From an uncultured Oscillospiraceae bacterium (lineage in GTDB: Bacteria > Bacillota > Clostridia > Oscillospirales > Acutalibacteraceae): a stretch of 64,000 nucleotides of DNA. The stretch spans positions 44,618 through 108,617 of the forward strand of contig UQQT01000001.1 in the NCBI GenBank assembly GCA_900543395.1, written 5' to 3'. A program made the translations under genes and the position numbers. The notes under the pieces are model-generated. The model worked only from the letters and a program-made list of their open reading frames with translations. It searched no databases and was not told where the DNA came from. Shown piece after piece: positions 50,163 through 58,926 of this stretch (positions are counted from its first letter, which is position 1; every line of letters begins with the position of its first letter).

Positions 50163-51317
50163 TCATATCTCGGGGATGTTGATTTCTACCTCTCTGCCGA
50201 GCTTTGCGCTTCTTGCGATACCGTCGATAATCGCCTGGTTGTAGAGAATCTGCGACGACGGAACGGGTGCGGGTCTGCCGTACTTGACAGCGTCTACGAA
50301 AAGTCTTATCTTTTTGTAGAAATTGTCCTCGCCGTTATCTCTCTCGGGGATTTCGGTCTCAACGTCGCTGCCGGCGATGGTTCTGTAAATCTTAAGCGGT
50401 CCGCCGATACTGCCGTTCCAGCACTCTGTCGAGGGGATGCGGAGTCCCGCTTTCTTTCCGAGAATAATCGTGTCGCCCGGGGTGTCGAGATTCATTGCCC
50501 ACGCGATACGGAAGTCAAGAACGATTCCGCCCTCAAGACGTATGAATGCCGCCGCGAAGTCGTCGACTCCGAACTTCTCTGCATACTCGGGATGATTCGG
50601 ATACGTTACGGGATCCTTGCCGAAGAAGTCGGAGGTATAGCCCGAAACGGTCAGCGGCTTGGGATAGCCTACGGCGTTAAGAACCATGTCGAGCGAATAG
50701 CATCCGATATCCGCAAGCGCGCCGAGTCCCGCAGTCTCGTCCTCGATGAACGAGGTGCCGTATGGCGTCGGAATTCCGCGTCGTCTGCCGCCGCCTGTCT
50801 GAATATAGTAAATATCGCCGAGCTCGCCTGTCTCAACGACCTTTTTGAGCATCTTCATATTCTCGTCAAATCTGGGCTGGAACCCGATCGAGAGAATCTT
50901 TCCGCTCTTTTTCTCCGCTTTGCAGATAGCGACAGCCTCGTCGAGAGTTACGCACATGGGCTTCTCGAGAAGAACGTTTACGCCGTGTTCGAGAGCGTAA
51001 ATCGAGCACTGCGCGTGCGTTCTGTTGTAAGTACAAACGCTGACCGCGTCAAGCTCCTCATTGTCAATCATCGACTTGTGATCGGGGTAGAGACGAACGC
51101 CCTCAATGCCGTTTGCCTTGCAGAATTTCTCCGCTTTGCCGTCGATAAGATCAGCCGCCGCAACGATTTCAACGTCGGGACACTTAAGATAGTTAAGAAC
51201 GTGAGCCTCCGCAATCCAGCCCGTGCCGATAATGCCGACCTTTATTTTTTTGCCGTTGTCCTCAACAACCGTCTCTTCGGTATTTTCCTTGAAACGGTCA
51301 AGAATGTTGTCTGCCAT
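50163..51317 (-). CDS. Gfo/Idh/MocA-family NAD(P)-dependent oxidoreductase
   Basis: 384 residues. Rossmann fold VGIIGTGWIAEAHVLNYLK after a ~25-residue extension, the EKP motif LLEKPMCVTLDEAV (catalytic Lys), and a C-terminal beta-sheet domain with the AGLGALADIGCYSLDMVL segment (G-x-x-x-D-x-G-x-H/Y). Oxidises or reduces a sugar or sugar derivative; substrate unknown. Short gap to the downstream genes, but no shared operon is evident. Confidence 0.9.
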   Translation of the reverse strand: MADNILDRFKENTEETVVEDNGKKIKVGIIGTGWIAEAHVLNYLKCPDVEIVAAADLIDGKAEKFCKANGIEGVRLYPDHKSMIDNEELDAVSVCTYNRTHAQCSIYALEHGVNVLLEKPMCVTLDEAVAICKAEKKSGKILSIGFQPRFDENMKMLKKVVETGELGDIYYIQTGGGRRRGIPTPYGTSFIEDETAGLGALADIGCYSLDMVLNAVGYPKPLTVSGYTSDFFGKDPVTYPNHPEYAEKFGVDDFAAAFIRLEGGIVLDFRIAWAMNLDTPGDTIILGKKAGLRIPSTECWNGSIGGPLKIYRTIAGSDVETEIPERDNGEDNFYKKIRLFVDAVKYGRPAPVPSSQILYNQAIIDGIARSAKLGREVEINIPEI

Positions 51318-51365
51318 AAATTTTTCCTCCGAAAAAAATATTTTTTAAATCCGCATTCGGAATTG

Positions 51366-52856
51366 TTATTCAATTGACCCTGTATCGAGCTTATCAAAAC
51401 GCGAGATAAACGGTTTGAATTCGTTTAATATTTTATCGGCTCCGCCTATTGAATCGCTCTCGATATTAAACGGCAGAATCGGGTCGTGAACGCTTAATCT
51501 CAAAAGCATCCAGCCGTCTCCGTGCTCTTTGTCAAGCGAGATTCTTATACCCTCTCTGTTATCGTCGGCAACTCGCCAGCCCTCACGGGACTTCGCGTAT
51601 TCGAAAAGAGAATCGATAACATTGTTTCCGTAGGCTTTAAAGTCGGGGTCGAGTATTTTAAACCTGTACTCCGCCTCTTCCATAGGCTCGTTAAGAGAGG
51701 AAATAAGACTGTTGAGAGTCTTCCCCTCGTTTCGAAGTCTCGCTGTCAGAATTATAATCTTCGTAATAAGATACGCGCCGTCGTCGAGGAAATAATTTTC
51801 CCTTAAAGCGGCGTGACCCGAGGTTTCGATTGCGAGCGGGCAGTTTATACCCTCGTTGTTAAGGCGGATCGCCTCGTTTATAACGTTTTTATATCCGCGC
51901 TTAAAGCGGTGATGAACTCCGCCGAGCGTTTTCTCTATAAATTCCTTTAACCCGTCGCTCGTTACGGAGTCTGTAACTATCGTACCGCCTGGATTGTTTT
52001 CAAGCGCGATAACGCTCGAAAGCGCGATAAGCCTGTTTCTGTTGATCTCCCTGCCGTCCGAATCCACGCACGCCGCGCGGTCAACGTCGGTGTCGAATAT
52101 AACGCCGAGGTCCGACTTTGACTCGGTAACGGCTTCGGAAATCGAATCCATAGCCTTTTTATTTTCGGGATTGGGAATATGATTCGGGAACATGCCGTCG
52201 GGGGCGAGATATCTGCTGCCCGAAACGTCCGCGCCCAAAGGCTTTAACACCTTATATGCATAAAAACCGCCTGCTCCGTTGCCCGCGTCGACAGCAATTT
52301 TAAAGCCCCTTAACGGATGCTCAAAATCGGGAGCGTTTACCCCGTTTTTAATCATATCGCAGAGAATTTCACTGTACTCCGACATAAAATCAACTTTTTC
52401 GAGTATGCCTTTTTTATCCCCGAATACCGGAATATTCTCCGCAGTATTTAATATATCAACAATATCTTCGGACTCGAAACCGCCCTCGCGGGTGAAAAAT
52501 TTAAGTCCGTTTTTATCATAAGGGTGATGACTCGCCGTTATCTGAACAGCCGCGTCGCACGAAAGCTTAACGGTCGTCATGAACATTGCGGGAGTCGACG
52601 AAAGCGAGCAGTCGAGAACGTGTACGCCGTGCGAGAGCAGAACCTTTATAACCTCGTTCTTAATGCTCTCGGACGAAATACGCGGGTCGTGACCTACGCT
52701 TACCGTCATGTTTTCGGGGGATTTGCCGAGTTTTTCAGATGTGAAGCCGACAAACGCGGAGGTGATTTTCGATACGGCTTCAATCGTAAGATCAGCGTTT
52801 TCACCGACCGCCGTACCCCTTACGTCGGTTCCGCTTTTAAGAGCCGAAAGAGTCAT
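51366..52856 (-). CDS. phosphoglucomutase/phosphomannomutase family protein
   Basis: 496 residues, typical for alpha-D-phosphohexomutases. Four-domain family motifs: active-site serine loop ITASHHPYDKNGLKF (S109; the usual TASHNP is SHHP here), metal loop DTDVDRA (usual DGDxDR, with Thr for Gly), sugar-binding loop ETSGHAALRENYFLDDGAY, and a C-terminal phosphate-binding domain (DDNREGIRISL). Interconverts hexose 1- and 6-phosphates. The two substitutions suggest an off-type substrate or divergence within the family. Confidence 0.88.
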   Translation of the reverse strand: MTLSALKSGTDVRGTAVGENADLTIEAVSKITSAFVGFTSEKLGKSPENMTVSVGHDPRISSESIKNEVIKVLLSHGVHVLDCSLSSTPAMFMTTVKLSCDAAVQITASHHPYDKNGLKFFTREGGFESEDIVDILNTAENIPVFGDKKGILEKVDFMSEYSEILCDMIKNGVNAPDFEHPLRGFKIAVDAGNGAGGFYAYKVLKPLGADVSGSRYLAPDGMFPNHIPNPENKKAMDSISEAVTESKSDLGVIFDTDVDRAACVDSDGREINRNRLIALSSVIALENNPGGTIVTDSVTSDGLKEFIEKTLGGVHHRFKRGYKNVINEAIRLNNEGINCPLAIETSGHAALRENYFLDDGAYLITKIIILTARLRNEGKTLNSLISSLNEPMEEAEYRFKILDPDFKAYGNNVIDSLFEYAKSREGWRVADDNREGIRISLDKEHGDGWMLLRLSVHDPILPFNIESDSIGGADKILNEFKPFISRFDKLDTGSIE

Positions 52857-52879
52857 TGCCTGTCCTCCTTTTAAATATA

Positions 52880-54214
52880 TCAGCCCGCGCCGTTGTTATC
52901 GCCGTTATTTCCGTTCGGGTTTTCGGCGGGCGGATTTTCGGGTTCGTTGTCCCCGCCGTTATTCTCGCCCGGGTCGGGGTTCACGGGAGGCTTATTCTCC
53001 GTTACGCGGATGGAGACCTGCGTTGTAGTCTCGGGCGCCTTTGTCGTGGTTTCGGGAGCCTTCGTCGTGGTTTCGGGAGCTTTTGTCGTAGTCTCTGCGA
53101 CGGTCGTAGTCTCCTTTTCCTTTGTCGTAGTCTCTTTTTTCTTCGTTGTAGTTTCGGCGGCTGTCGTAACTGCGGAGTCGGGCTTCGTCGTGTCTTCCTT
53201 CTTATGACCCGTGAATATAACAACTGCGATAACGCCTATCGCGACTACAAGAACGCATATTATACCTATTAATATTTTAACGGTCGGCGACATTTTTTCG
53301 GGGCGGTGAACGCTCTGAAGCTCGTCGTCATCGCCGTCGTCATAGCCGTCGTCCTCGTCTTCTGCGGGAGCGGGAGGATTATTATTTACATTGTTAAAAT
53401 TAACGTTCTGCTGATAAGGAGACTGCGCGGCGGGATTGTTTGCGGGATTTCTCGAAATAAACGGGTCGTTTATAACAGCCTCGCTCTCGCCCGAAATGCA
53501 CGTGATTCCCGACTGCGCGGAGACGGCGAGGGAAATCTCCCTCGGAACGATAACGCTCGACGACATGGTTTCGAGCATATAAGTCATGGCGGGTACAAGC
53601 CCCTCAAGATTAAGTCCCTGCGCGCTTAAAGCCTCCGCCTGTTCGGACAGTCTCGCTCTCGCTTCAAGAAGTCTGTTCTTGACGGCGTTCACGGTGATGC
53701 CCTCGACCTGTGCTATCTCCTCGAACGAAAGTCCGCTGAAATAGTAGTGCATGAACGCAAGACGCACCTTATCGGGCATAGCGACAATCATTCTGTCCGT
53801 CGCTTTCATTTTGTCAACGGTAACTCTGAACGAATTGACCTCTTTAGCCGCTGTCTCCGCGTCAAGGTTAAGCAGAGCCTCTATATTCTGCGACGGGATT
53901 TCGTCCGAATCCTCATACGAAGAATATTTTTCGGGATCGGCTCTCTTCAAAAATATCTTACACCTGTTCGAAGCGGCGACATAAAGCCACTTGTCGAAAA
54001 CGGTCGGATTGCTTATAGATCCTATATTATTATAAACGTATATAAATGTTTCGCGGGTCAGATCCTCGCTCTCGCGCTTCTTGCCCGTGATTTTACAGCA
54101 GAGGAAATAAACCCTCTTTTCATACATCGTATATATGTCCCCGAACGCGGTCAAATCACCCCTGCCCATGCGGGAAAGGTATTCGGTTACTTTTTTATAT
54201 TCGGAACTTACCAT
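52880..54214 (-). CDS. membrane-tethered ECF-type sigma factor
   Basis: 444 residues from the ATG at 54214 (GAGGTGGAG upstream). The N-terminal ~195 residues are a complete ECF sigma factor: region 2 (about 20-90, GDLTAFGDIYTMYEKRVYFLCCKI...DLTRETFIYVYNNI) and region 4 HTH (about 145-190, LSFEEIAQVEGITVNAVKNRL). A Pro/Asn/Asp-rich linker follows, then a membrane span (about 311-335, ILIGIICVLVVAIGVIAVVIF) and an exterior tail of ETTTKAP-type Thr repeats ending in Pro/Asn/Gly-rich sequence. The sigma domain is fused to the membrane, so release or clustering would be needed for activity. No separate anti-sigma gene is adjacent. Confidence 0.88.
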   Translation of the reverse strand: MVSSEYKKVTEYLSRMGRGDLTAFGDIYTMYEKRVYFLCCKITGKKRESEDLTRETFIYVYNNIGSISNPTVFDKWLYVAASNRCKIFLKRADPEKYSSYEDSDEIPSQNIEALLNLDAETAAKEVNSFRVTVDKMKATDRMIVAMPDKVRLAFMHYYFSGLSFEEIAQVEGITVNAVKNRLLEARARLSEQAEALSAQGLNLEGLVPAMTYMLETMSSSVIVPREISLAVSAQSGITCISGESEAVINDPFISRNPANNPAAQSPYQQNVNFNNVNNNPPAPAEDEDDGYDDGDDDELQSVHRPEKMSPTVKILIGIICVLVVAIGVIAVVIFTGHKKEDTTKPDSAVTTAAETTTKKKETTTKEKETTTVAETTTKAPETTTKAPETTTKAPETTTQVSIRVTENKPPVNPDPGENNGGDNEPENPPAENPNGNNGDNNGAG

Positions 54215-54333
54215 ATGCTCCACCTCTTCAACTTATTATTTTACAGTATTTATTATAAATTTTCAAGATTATTGTTATAAAATTACTGTACAAATACTTT
54301 AATGCGTAATAATTGAAACAGTATTAAAAGAGT

Positions 54334-55524
54334 TTACAGGTTTGTAACATTCAGCTTCGACTTCTTCGATGCGGTGACTGTCGAGAATGCGGACATCAAT
54401 GCAAAAGCCATTAACAGAAACGGCATAAACGAGAACGTCGTTTTTGTCCCGACGAATCCGAAAACGAACTGCGAAATAAAGCCGAGGGCGTACGCCCCTC
54501 CCATGTGAAAGCCCGTGATGTCCGAGGAAAATTCACTGCCGAATCGCGTCGGAATCGAGTGGAGAATACTCGGGAATACGGGGCCGAAGCCCGTGCCGAC
54601 AATGAGCAGACCGGCGGCGGCGACGGCTCCCGAGGGAACGGCGAGCAGAACGGAGCCTATAAACGACAGTCCCAGACCGCCGAGAATCATGTAATCGTCC
54701 TTTAATTTGTCGGCGATAAAGCCCGAAATGAACCTGCCGAGCATGATTCCGCCGTAGTAGAGCGAGACCCAAAGCGAGGCTCTGTCGGGCGGGAACGAAA
54801 ATACGTTGACAAAATATGTGGCGCCCCATGTGCCTATAATAAATTCCATACTGCAGTAAAAGCCTATGGAGAGAATCGAAAGCAGTATGCCTTTTTCAGA
54901 AAAAATTTTTTTAAGAGAGCCTTTTTGATTTTTCGATTTCTCTTTCCCGTTCGGTGCGTCGATTTTTATCCATTTTTTTAAAAATACGAGAACGATAAGA
55001 GCGATACACAGCTGAATTCCTGCGATAACGCGGTAGCCGACGCGCCAGTCGCCCGAATTTTTCAAAAACGCGGACATGATTATCGGGCTTAACGTAACGC
55101 CGATTCCCCAGAAGCAGTGAAGCCAGCTCATGTGACGAGCCTTATAATGAAGCGCGACATAGTTGTTGAGTCCCGTGTCGATCGCGCCCGCGCCGTAACC
55201 CAGAATGATTGCAAATATTATCATCATCCAAATATTTTTTGCAAAGCTCATTCCGAAAAGTCCCGCGGACGTAATGAGAATCGATACAAACGTAACTCTC
55301 GGGGTCGAGAATCTGCGAATCAGAACGCCGGCAAGAAAGCCTGCCCCGCCGGTACACAGCCCGACGATAATGCTGTAAACGGAGGCAAAGCTTTCGGCTA
55401 TGCCGAGGTCGTTGTGCAGAACAGGCCACGCGACGCCGAATACGGAATCGGGCAGCCCGAGAGAGATGAAAACGATGTAAATTACGGCGAGTATGGTGAA
55501 CATAAAAATCCTCTTTTTTTGCAT
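54334..55524 (-). CDS. major facilitator superfamily transporter
   Basis: 396 residues with about twelve hydrophobic spans. N-terminus LAVIYIVFISLGLPDSVFGVAWPVLHNDLGI and the inter-half loop of charged residues (KKWIKIDAPNGKEKSKNQKGS) are MFS features; the sequence resembles FucP/YfkF-like sugar or multidrug carriers. The direction and substrate cannot be told. It lies upstream of the GH35 gene across remnant element F, so a role in galactoside uptake is possible but unproven. Confidence 0.88.
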   Translation of the reverse strand: MQKKRIFMFTILAVIYIVFISLGLPDSVFGVAWPVLHNDLGIAESFASVYSIIVGLCTGGAGFLAGVLIRRFSTPRVTFVSILITSAGLFGMSFAKNIWMMIIFAIILGYGAGAIDTGLNNYVALHYKARHMSWLHCFWGIGVTLSPIIMSAFLKNSGDWRVGYRVIAGIQLCIALIVLVFLKKWIKIDAPNGKEKSKNQKGSLKKIFSEKGILLSILSIGFYCSMEFIIGTWGATYFVNVFSFPPDRASLWVSLYYGGIMLGRFISGFIADKLKDDYMILGGLGLSFIGSVLLAVPSGAVAAAGLLIVGTGFGPVFPSILHSIPTRFGSEFSSDITGFHMGGAYALGFISQFVFGFVGTKTTFSFMPFLLMAFALMSAFSTVTASKKSKLNVTNL

Positions 55525-55544
55525 TTTTTATAAATTAAATAATG

Positions 55545-55572
55545 TTTACAATATCCGACAGTGTGTTAAAAT
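55545..55572 (+). promoter_or_regulatory. orphaned sense promoter of element F
   Basis: TTTACA (55545-55550), 16 bp, TAAAAT (55567-55572), leading directly into the AAAAAATAACCGCCC terminator. The entire leader and peptide gene are missing, as if deleted between two A-runs. Confidence 0.6.
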
Positions 55573-55694
55573 AAAAAATAACCGCCCGCATGTCCAAATC
55601 GCGGCGGTTATTTTTTAATAATCCATAAAGGGCAAACCGTCTGTCCGGTAACTCCTTGTATTTACATTATATCCGTAAAGCCCCGTTTTGTCAA
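55571..55694 (-). ncRNA. orphan antisense RNA gene (element F)
   Basis: Minus-strand promoter TTGACA (55689-55694), 17-bp spacer, TATAAT (55666-55671); RNA from about 55659 with leader GGAGTTACCGGACAGACGG to the hairpin AATAACCGCC...GGGCGGTTATT. No peptide gene on the opposite strand. The promoter is still consensus, so the RNA is probably made and could act in trans on related elements. Confidence 0.7.
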
Positions 55695-55729
55695 CACTCG
55701 CAGAACGGGACTTTTTTTGTATCGCTTAA

Positions 55730-57484
55730 TTATCCCAGTATCGGTTTATCGCAGAATTCGACGGAGTCCGCCGTTGTTTTGTCCGATTCGAAAACTATGA
55801 TCTCGTTTTCGCCATTTTTCAGGACGGGGGCGGGGACATACAGAGTTTTCTGAGGTCCTGCGGGATTGTAATATCTGCCGAGGTTAAAGCCGTTGACAAT
55901 CACAATGCCCTTTGTAAAGCCGTCAAGCTTTACAAATGTATCGCACGGCTCGTTTTCTATGTTCATTACTCCCCTGAAAAACGTCGGAACGGACGATTCG
56001 CCGTCGTTTTTTACGCTGAATTCGAGATTATCGAGGTTATCCATCGTCAGCGGATACATGTTCCATCCGAAGTGATTCTGAAGTCCCATGCGAACGCCCT
56101 TTATGCCCTTTCTGTCGAGGATTTTGGGTCCGTAATTCACCCTGCCCATATTCTCGCAGAGTATGTCGAGCTTTAATTTTTCGCCTTTTTTTACTGCGAA
56201 TTTTATATCGTCGCAATGTCTCGTACGTTCGTAATATCCCGCGTATTTTTGATTTAAAAGAACGACCGCTCTGTCGTGAACCGCGTCGAAATTCAATGTA
56301 TTTTCATCTCTCGGTCCGTCAATTTCCGTCGAATAAAGCGTGTAGCCGTAGTACTGACCTATGTCCTCCGTGAATTCGGGAGCGGGAACGGCGACGGGCT
56401 TCGAAATGTATTTTAACGCGTCGAAAATCGAAATTTTCTCGGTAAGCTTTACTTTTCCGTACGCTTTTTTCTCCGAATTCTTAACCGTGAGAGGGGGAAG
56501 CTCGCCGTACTTTTCCTCTATCATTTTTCTGACTTCATAATAAGCGGGTGTGAGGTCGCCGGCTTCGGACAACAGCGCGTTATAATCGTAGCTCGTGACG
56601 GTCGGTTCGTATTTGTCGTAGTAATTCGCGCCGTTCATGAAGCCGAAATTCGTTCCGCCGTGGAACATATAGAAGTTAAGCGACGCGCCCGAGTCGAGCA
56701 TGTCCTTAAAAAGCCGGGCAAGCTCCTCAGCCTCTCTGACATGATGCTCCTCGTACCAGTGGTCAAACCATCCGCACCAGTATTCCGTACACATTTTGGG
56801 CTGTCCGGGTCTGAATTCTTCAAGCTTTTTGAAATTTTCTTCCGGTCGAGAGCCGAAATTCGCGGTACAGAGATATTCCGGCAGAGTTCCGCCCTGAAGC
56901 ATTGAATCGCACGCTCCGTCGGAGGTGAACAGCAGACAGTCGACGCCGTTCTTTTTATAAATTTCGGCAATACGGCGCATATATTCATGGTCGTCGCCGT
57001 AGCTTCCGTACTCGTTCTCTATCTGAAGCATGATAACATTTCCGCCGTTTGTCGAAAGACGGGGAACGACAATAGAGAGAAGCTCACGGTAATAATTCTC
57101 AACCTTTGATAAAAAAGTCTCGTCAAGGCATCTGACGCTCATTTCCCTGTAATTCAAAAGCCATGCGGGCAGACCGCCCATCTCCCACTCGGCGCAGATG
57201 TACGGACCGGGGCGGAGAATGACGTTAAGCCCGAGTTCTTTCGCCTCGTCGATATACGTGCCGATATCGAGCATTCCCTTAAAATCAAAAACGCCCTCTT
57301 CCTTTTCGTGAAGATTCCAGCACGTATACGTTTCGACAGTGTTAAATCCGCACTGCTTTAATTTTAAAAGTCTGTCGTGCCAGTATTCTCTCGGAATTCT
57401 GAAATAATGCATCGAGCCGGAGATTATCGTGTACTCCTCGTTGTCAAGATAAAATTTATCGCCCTTATACGTTAAAACCGCCAT
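55730..57484 (-). CDS. GH35 beta-galactosidase
   Basis: 584 residues, standard for bacterial GH35. Barrel motifs GSMHYFRIPREYWHDRL, TYTCWNLHE and RPGPYICAEWEMGGLPAWLL; acid/base Glu158 in LQIENEYGSYG; nucleophile Glu234 in MCTEYWCGWFDHW; FYMFHGGTNFGFMNGA. Jelly-roll domains follow (from ~375). Removes terminal beta-galactose from oligosaccharides. No signal peptide, so cytosolic. 16 nt downstream of the patatin-like gene on the same strand. Confidence 0.94.
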   Translation of the reverse strand: MAVLTYKGDKFYLDNEEYTIISGSMHYFRIPREYWHDRLLKLKQCGFNTVETYTCWNLHEKEEGVFDFKGMLDIGTYIDEAKELGLNVILRPGPYICAEWEMGGLPAWLLNYREMSVRCLDETFLSKVENYYRELLSIVVPRLSTNGGNVIMLQIENEYGSYGDDHEYMRRIAEIYKKNGVDCLLFTSDGACDSMLQGGTLPEYLCTANFGSRPEENFKKLEEFRPGQPKMCTEYWCGWFDHWYEEHHVREAEELARLFKDMLDSGASLNFYMFHGGTNFGFMNGANYYDKYEPTVTSYDYNALLSEAGDLTPAYYEVRKMIEEKYGELPPLTVKNSEKKAYGKVKLTEKISIFDALKYISKPVAVPAPEFTEDIGQYYGYTLYSTEIDGPRDENTLNFDAVHDRAVVLLNQKYAGYYERTRHCDDIKFAVKKGEKLKLDILCENMGRVNYGPKILDRKGIKGVRMGLQNHFGWNMYPLTMDNLDNLEFSVKNDGESSVPTFFRGVMNIENEPCDTFVKLDGFTKGIVIVNGFNLGRYYNPAGPQKTLYVPAPVLKNGENEIIVFESDKTTADSVEFCDKPILG

Positions 57485-57500
57485 ATATTACTCCTTAAAT

Positions 57501-58571
57501 TTAAACAATTATATCGTCCAGTACCGCCGACGCAAGCGGATAATCGTTCTTGTCCTTCGTAAATTTCTTTACGATATTTTCTAAAAAATTATTCTGCGCC
57601 TCTTCCTTCGATTTTTCGAGTTCATACTCCATGTATTTTAATTTAAGAGAGGTCAGAAATTCTTTTTCCTTATAAATTCTAAGTCTGTCAAGCCCTATTT
57701 CGTACCCGAGCTTTTCGAGCTGCTCGCACGCGTCGACGCCGTAACGGGAGATAATCCCCCGAAACGTCATCGGGGAGAAATAATATATTCCTCCCTGCAA
57801 TCTGCCGAACGCTTTTTTCGCGTCTAAGTATCCCATTGTCAGACGTTTCTTTATCATTTCGTCGGAAAAATCAAATGAAGCTCCCAGTTCTTCAGGATTA
57901 TACGGACGGATGTAAACGATCTCCGCACATGAAAAATCGTCGTTGTGCGCCATGCCCTTCATTGATGAAATGTCAATAACGATAAGTCTGTTTATTCCGC
58001 GCCTGCGCAAAAGGCTTACCGGCGTGTTGTCGTAAATTCCGCCGTCGATAAACCACTGATCGTCGGGGCCTATTTTGCTGACTCCTGGGTACTTCGCGGA
58101 GGCGAGCAGGTAGTCTATAAGCTGTCCCTCGGGGATATCGTCAATAAACATCTCGGTCGGTGAAAGAGACGAGAGCGAATATGTGACAAAGCCCAGCGGA
58201 ATACCGCTCTCGCGCACCCTCTGCTCGTCTATGCAGCCGCTTAAAAATTCGCGGGAAGGCGACGCGTCAATTCCCCTGTTTTTGAATATTTCCTTTATAA
58301 GAACGCCGTAATTCTTTGAGCTGAAAAGATTGTCGGGGTCTTTTAATTCGCCGTCGATTTTGACTCCCTTGTCAAGCGTCACGCTGTTCCACAGCTTTAT
58401 CGCGTCCTTATAATTATTCGAAACGATAAGCGCGCCGTTTATTGCTCCTATCGATACGCCCGCGACGGACGAGAATTTAATTCTGAGTTCGCGCATTGCC
58501 TGCCATGCGCCCATCTGATACGCGCCCTTAGCCCCTCCGCCGGAGAGAACCAGACCGTACGGTTTTGACAT
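57501..58571 (-). CDS. patatin-like phospholipase
   Basis: 356 residues from the ATG at 58571 (GAGGTG upstream). Oxyanion loop LSGGGAKGAYQMGA, nucleophile elbow GVSIG (Ser), and the catalytic Asp in the DGGIYDN motif complete the Ser-Asp dyad. Similar to RssA-type patatins. Likely hydrolyses membrane acyl esters; cytosolic, no signal peptide. Co-oriented with the GH35 gene. Confidence 0.9.
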   Translation of the reverse strand: MSKPYGLVLSGGGAKGAYQMGAWQAMRELRIKFSSVAGVSIGAINGALIVSNNYKDAIKLWNSVTLDKGVKIDGELKDPDNLFSSKNYGVLIKEIFKNRGIDASPSREFLSGCIDEQRVRESGIPLGFVTYSLSSLSPTEMFIDDIPEGQLIDYLLASAKYPGVSKIGPDDQWFIDGGIYDNTPVSLLRRRGINRLIVIDISSMKGMAHNDDFSCAEIVYIRPYNPEELGASFDFSDEMIKKRLTMGYLDAKKAFGRLQGGIYYFSPMTFRGIISRYGVDACEQLEKLGYEIGLDRLRIYKEKEFLTSLKLKYMEYELEKSKEEAQNNFLENIVKKFTKDKNDYPLASAVLDDIIV

Positions 58572-58745
58572 ATTTTTCACCTCGGAAAACAAAACTGTTT
58601 ATATTTATCTTTACAAATAATACATTTTATGCTAAAATAACATCGTTTGCAATATATTTTTGCAAACCTCGGAGCTATCTATAAACGGTAGGCGGTTTGC
58701 CCTTTAAAGAGGGCGTTCGCCCTCTTGATTAAGGGGGTGATACCG

Positions 58746-58820
58746 ATGGCGGAAGCGATTGTTTACATAACTCTTGTTCTGTTTAATTTAATCGTTCTTT
58801 ACATTTTGGTAAAAAAATAA
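58746..58820 (+). CDS. 24-residue hydrophobic peptide (element G)
   Basis: Met-Ala-Glu-Ala-Ile-Val-Tyr, a Leu/Val/Ile-rich span with one Asn, and Ile-Leu-Val-Lys-Lys at the end. AAGGGGGTGA precedes the ATG. Promoter TTTACA (58610-58615), 17 bp, TAAAAT (58633-58638). The leader has GGAGCTATCTATAAACGG and TAGGCGGTTTGCCC (58670-58702), then hairpin GAGGGCG...CGCCCTC close to the ribosome site. Same architecture as elements B, D and E. Confidence 0.78.
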   Translation: MAEAIVYITLVLFNLIVLYILVKK

Positions 58821-58926
58821 CCGCCCACCCAAATTGCGCGGTTATTTTTAACTAAGCATCCGGGTAAACCGTCTGTCGGATGGCTCCCCGCAATTTAATT
58901 ATAAACGCACGGCGGACTTTTGTCAA
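58812..58926 (-). ncRNA. antisense RNA of peptide element G
   Basis: Minus-strand promoter TTGACA (58921-58926), 17-bp spacer, TATAAT (58898-58903); RNA from about 58891 with leader GGGGAGCCATCCGACAGACG to the hairpin AATAACCGC...GGGCGGTTATT. The -35 box again lies in a hairpin loop: CACGGCGG (58908-58915) pairs with CCGCCGTG (58929-58936). Confidence 0.75.

Noticed and set aside
52856..53629. Plus-strand frames opposite the sigma factor tail
   Set aside because: They arise from the Thr-repeat codons read on the opposite strand; no ribosome site, and a repetitive Val/Ser/Phe product.
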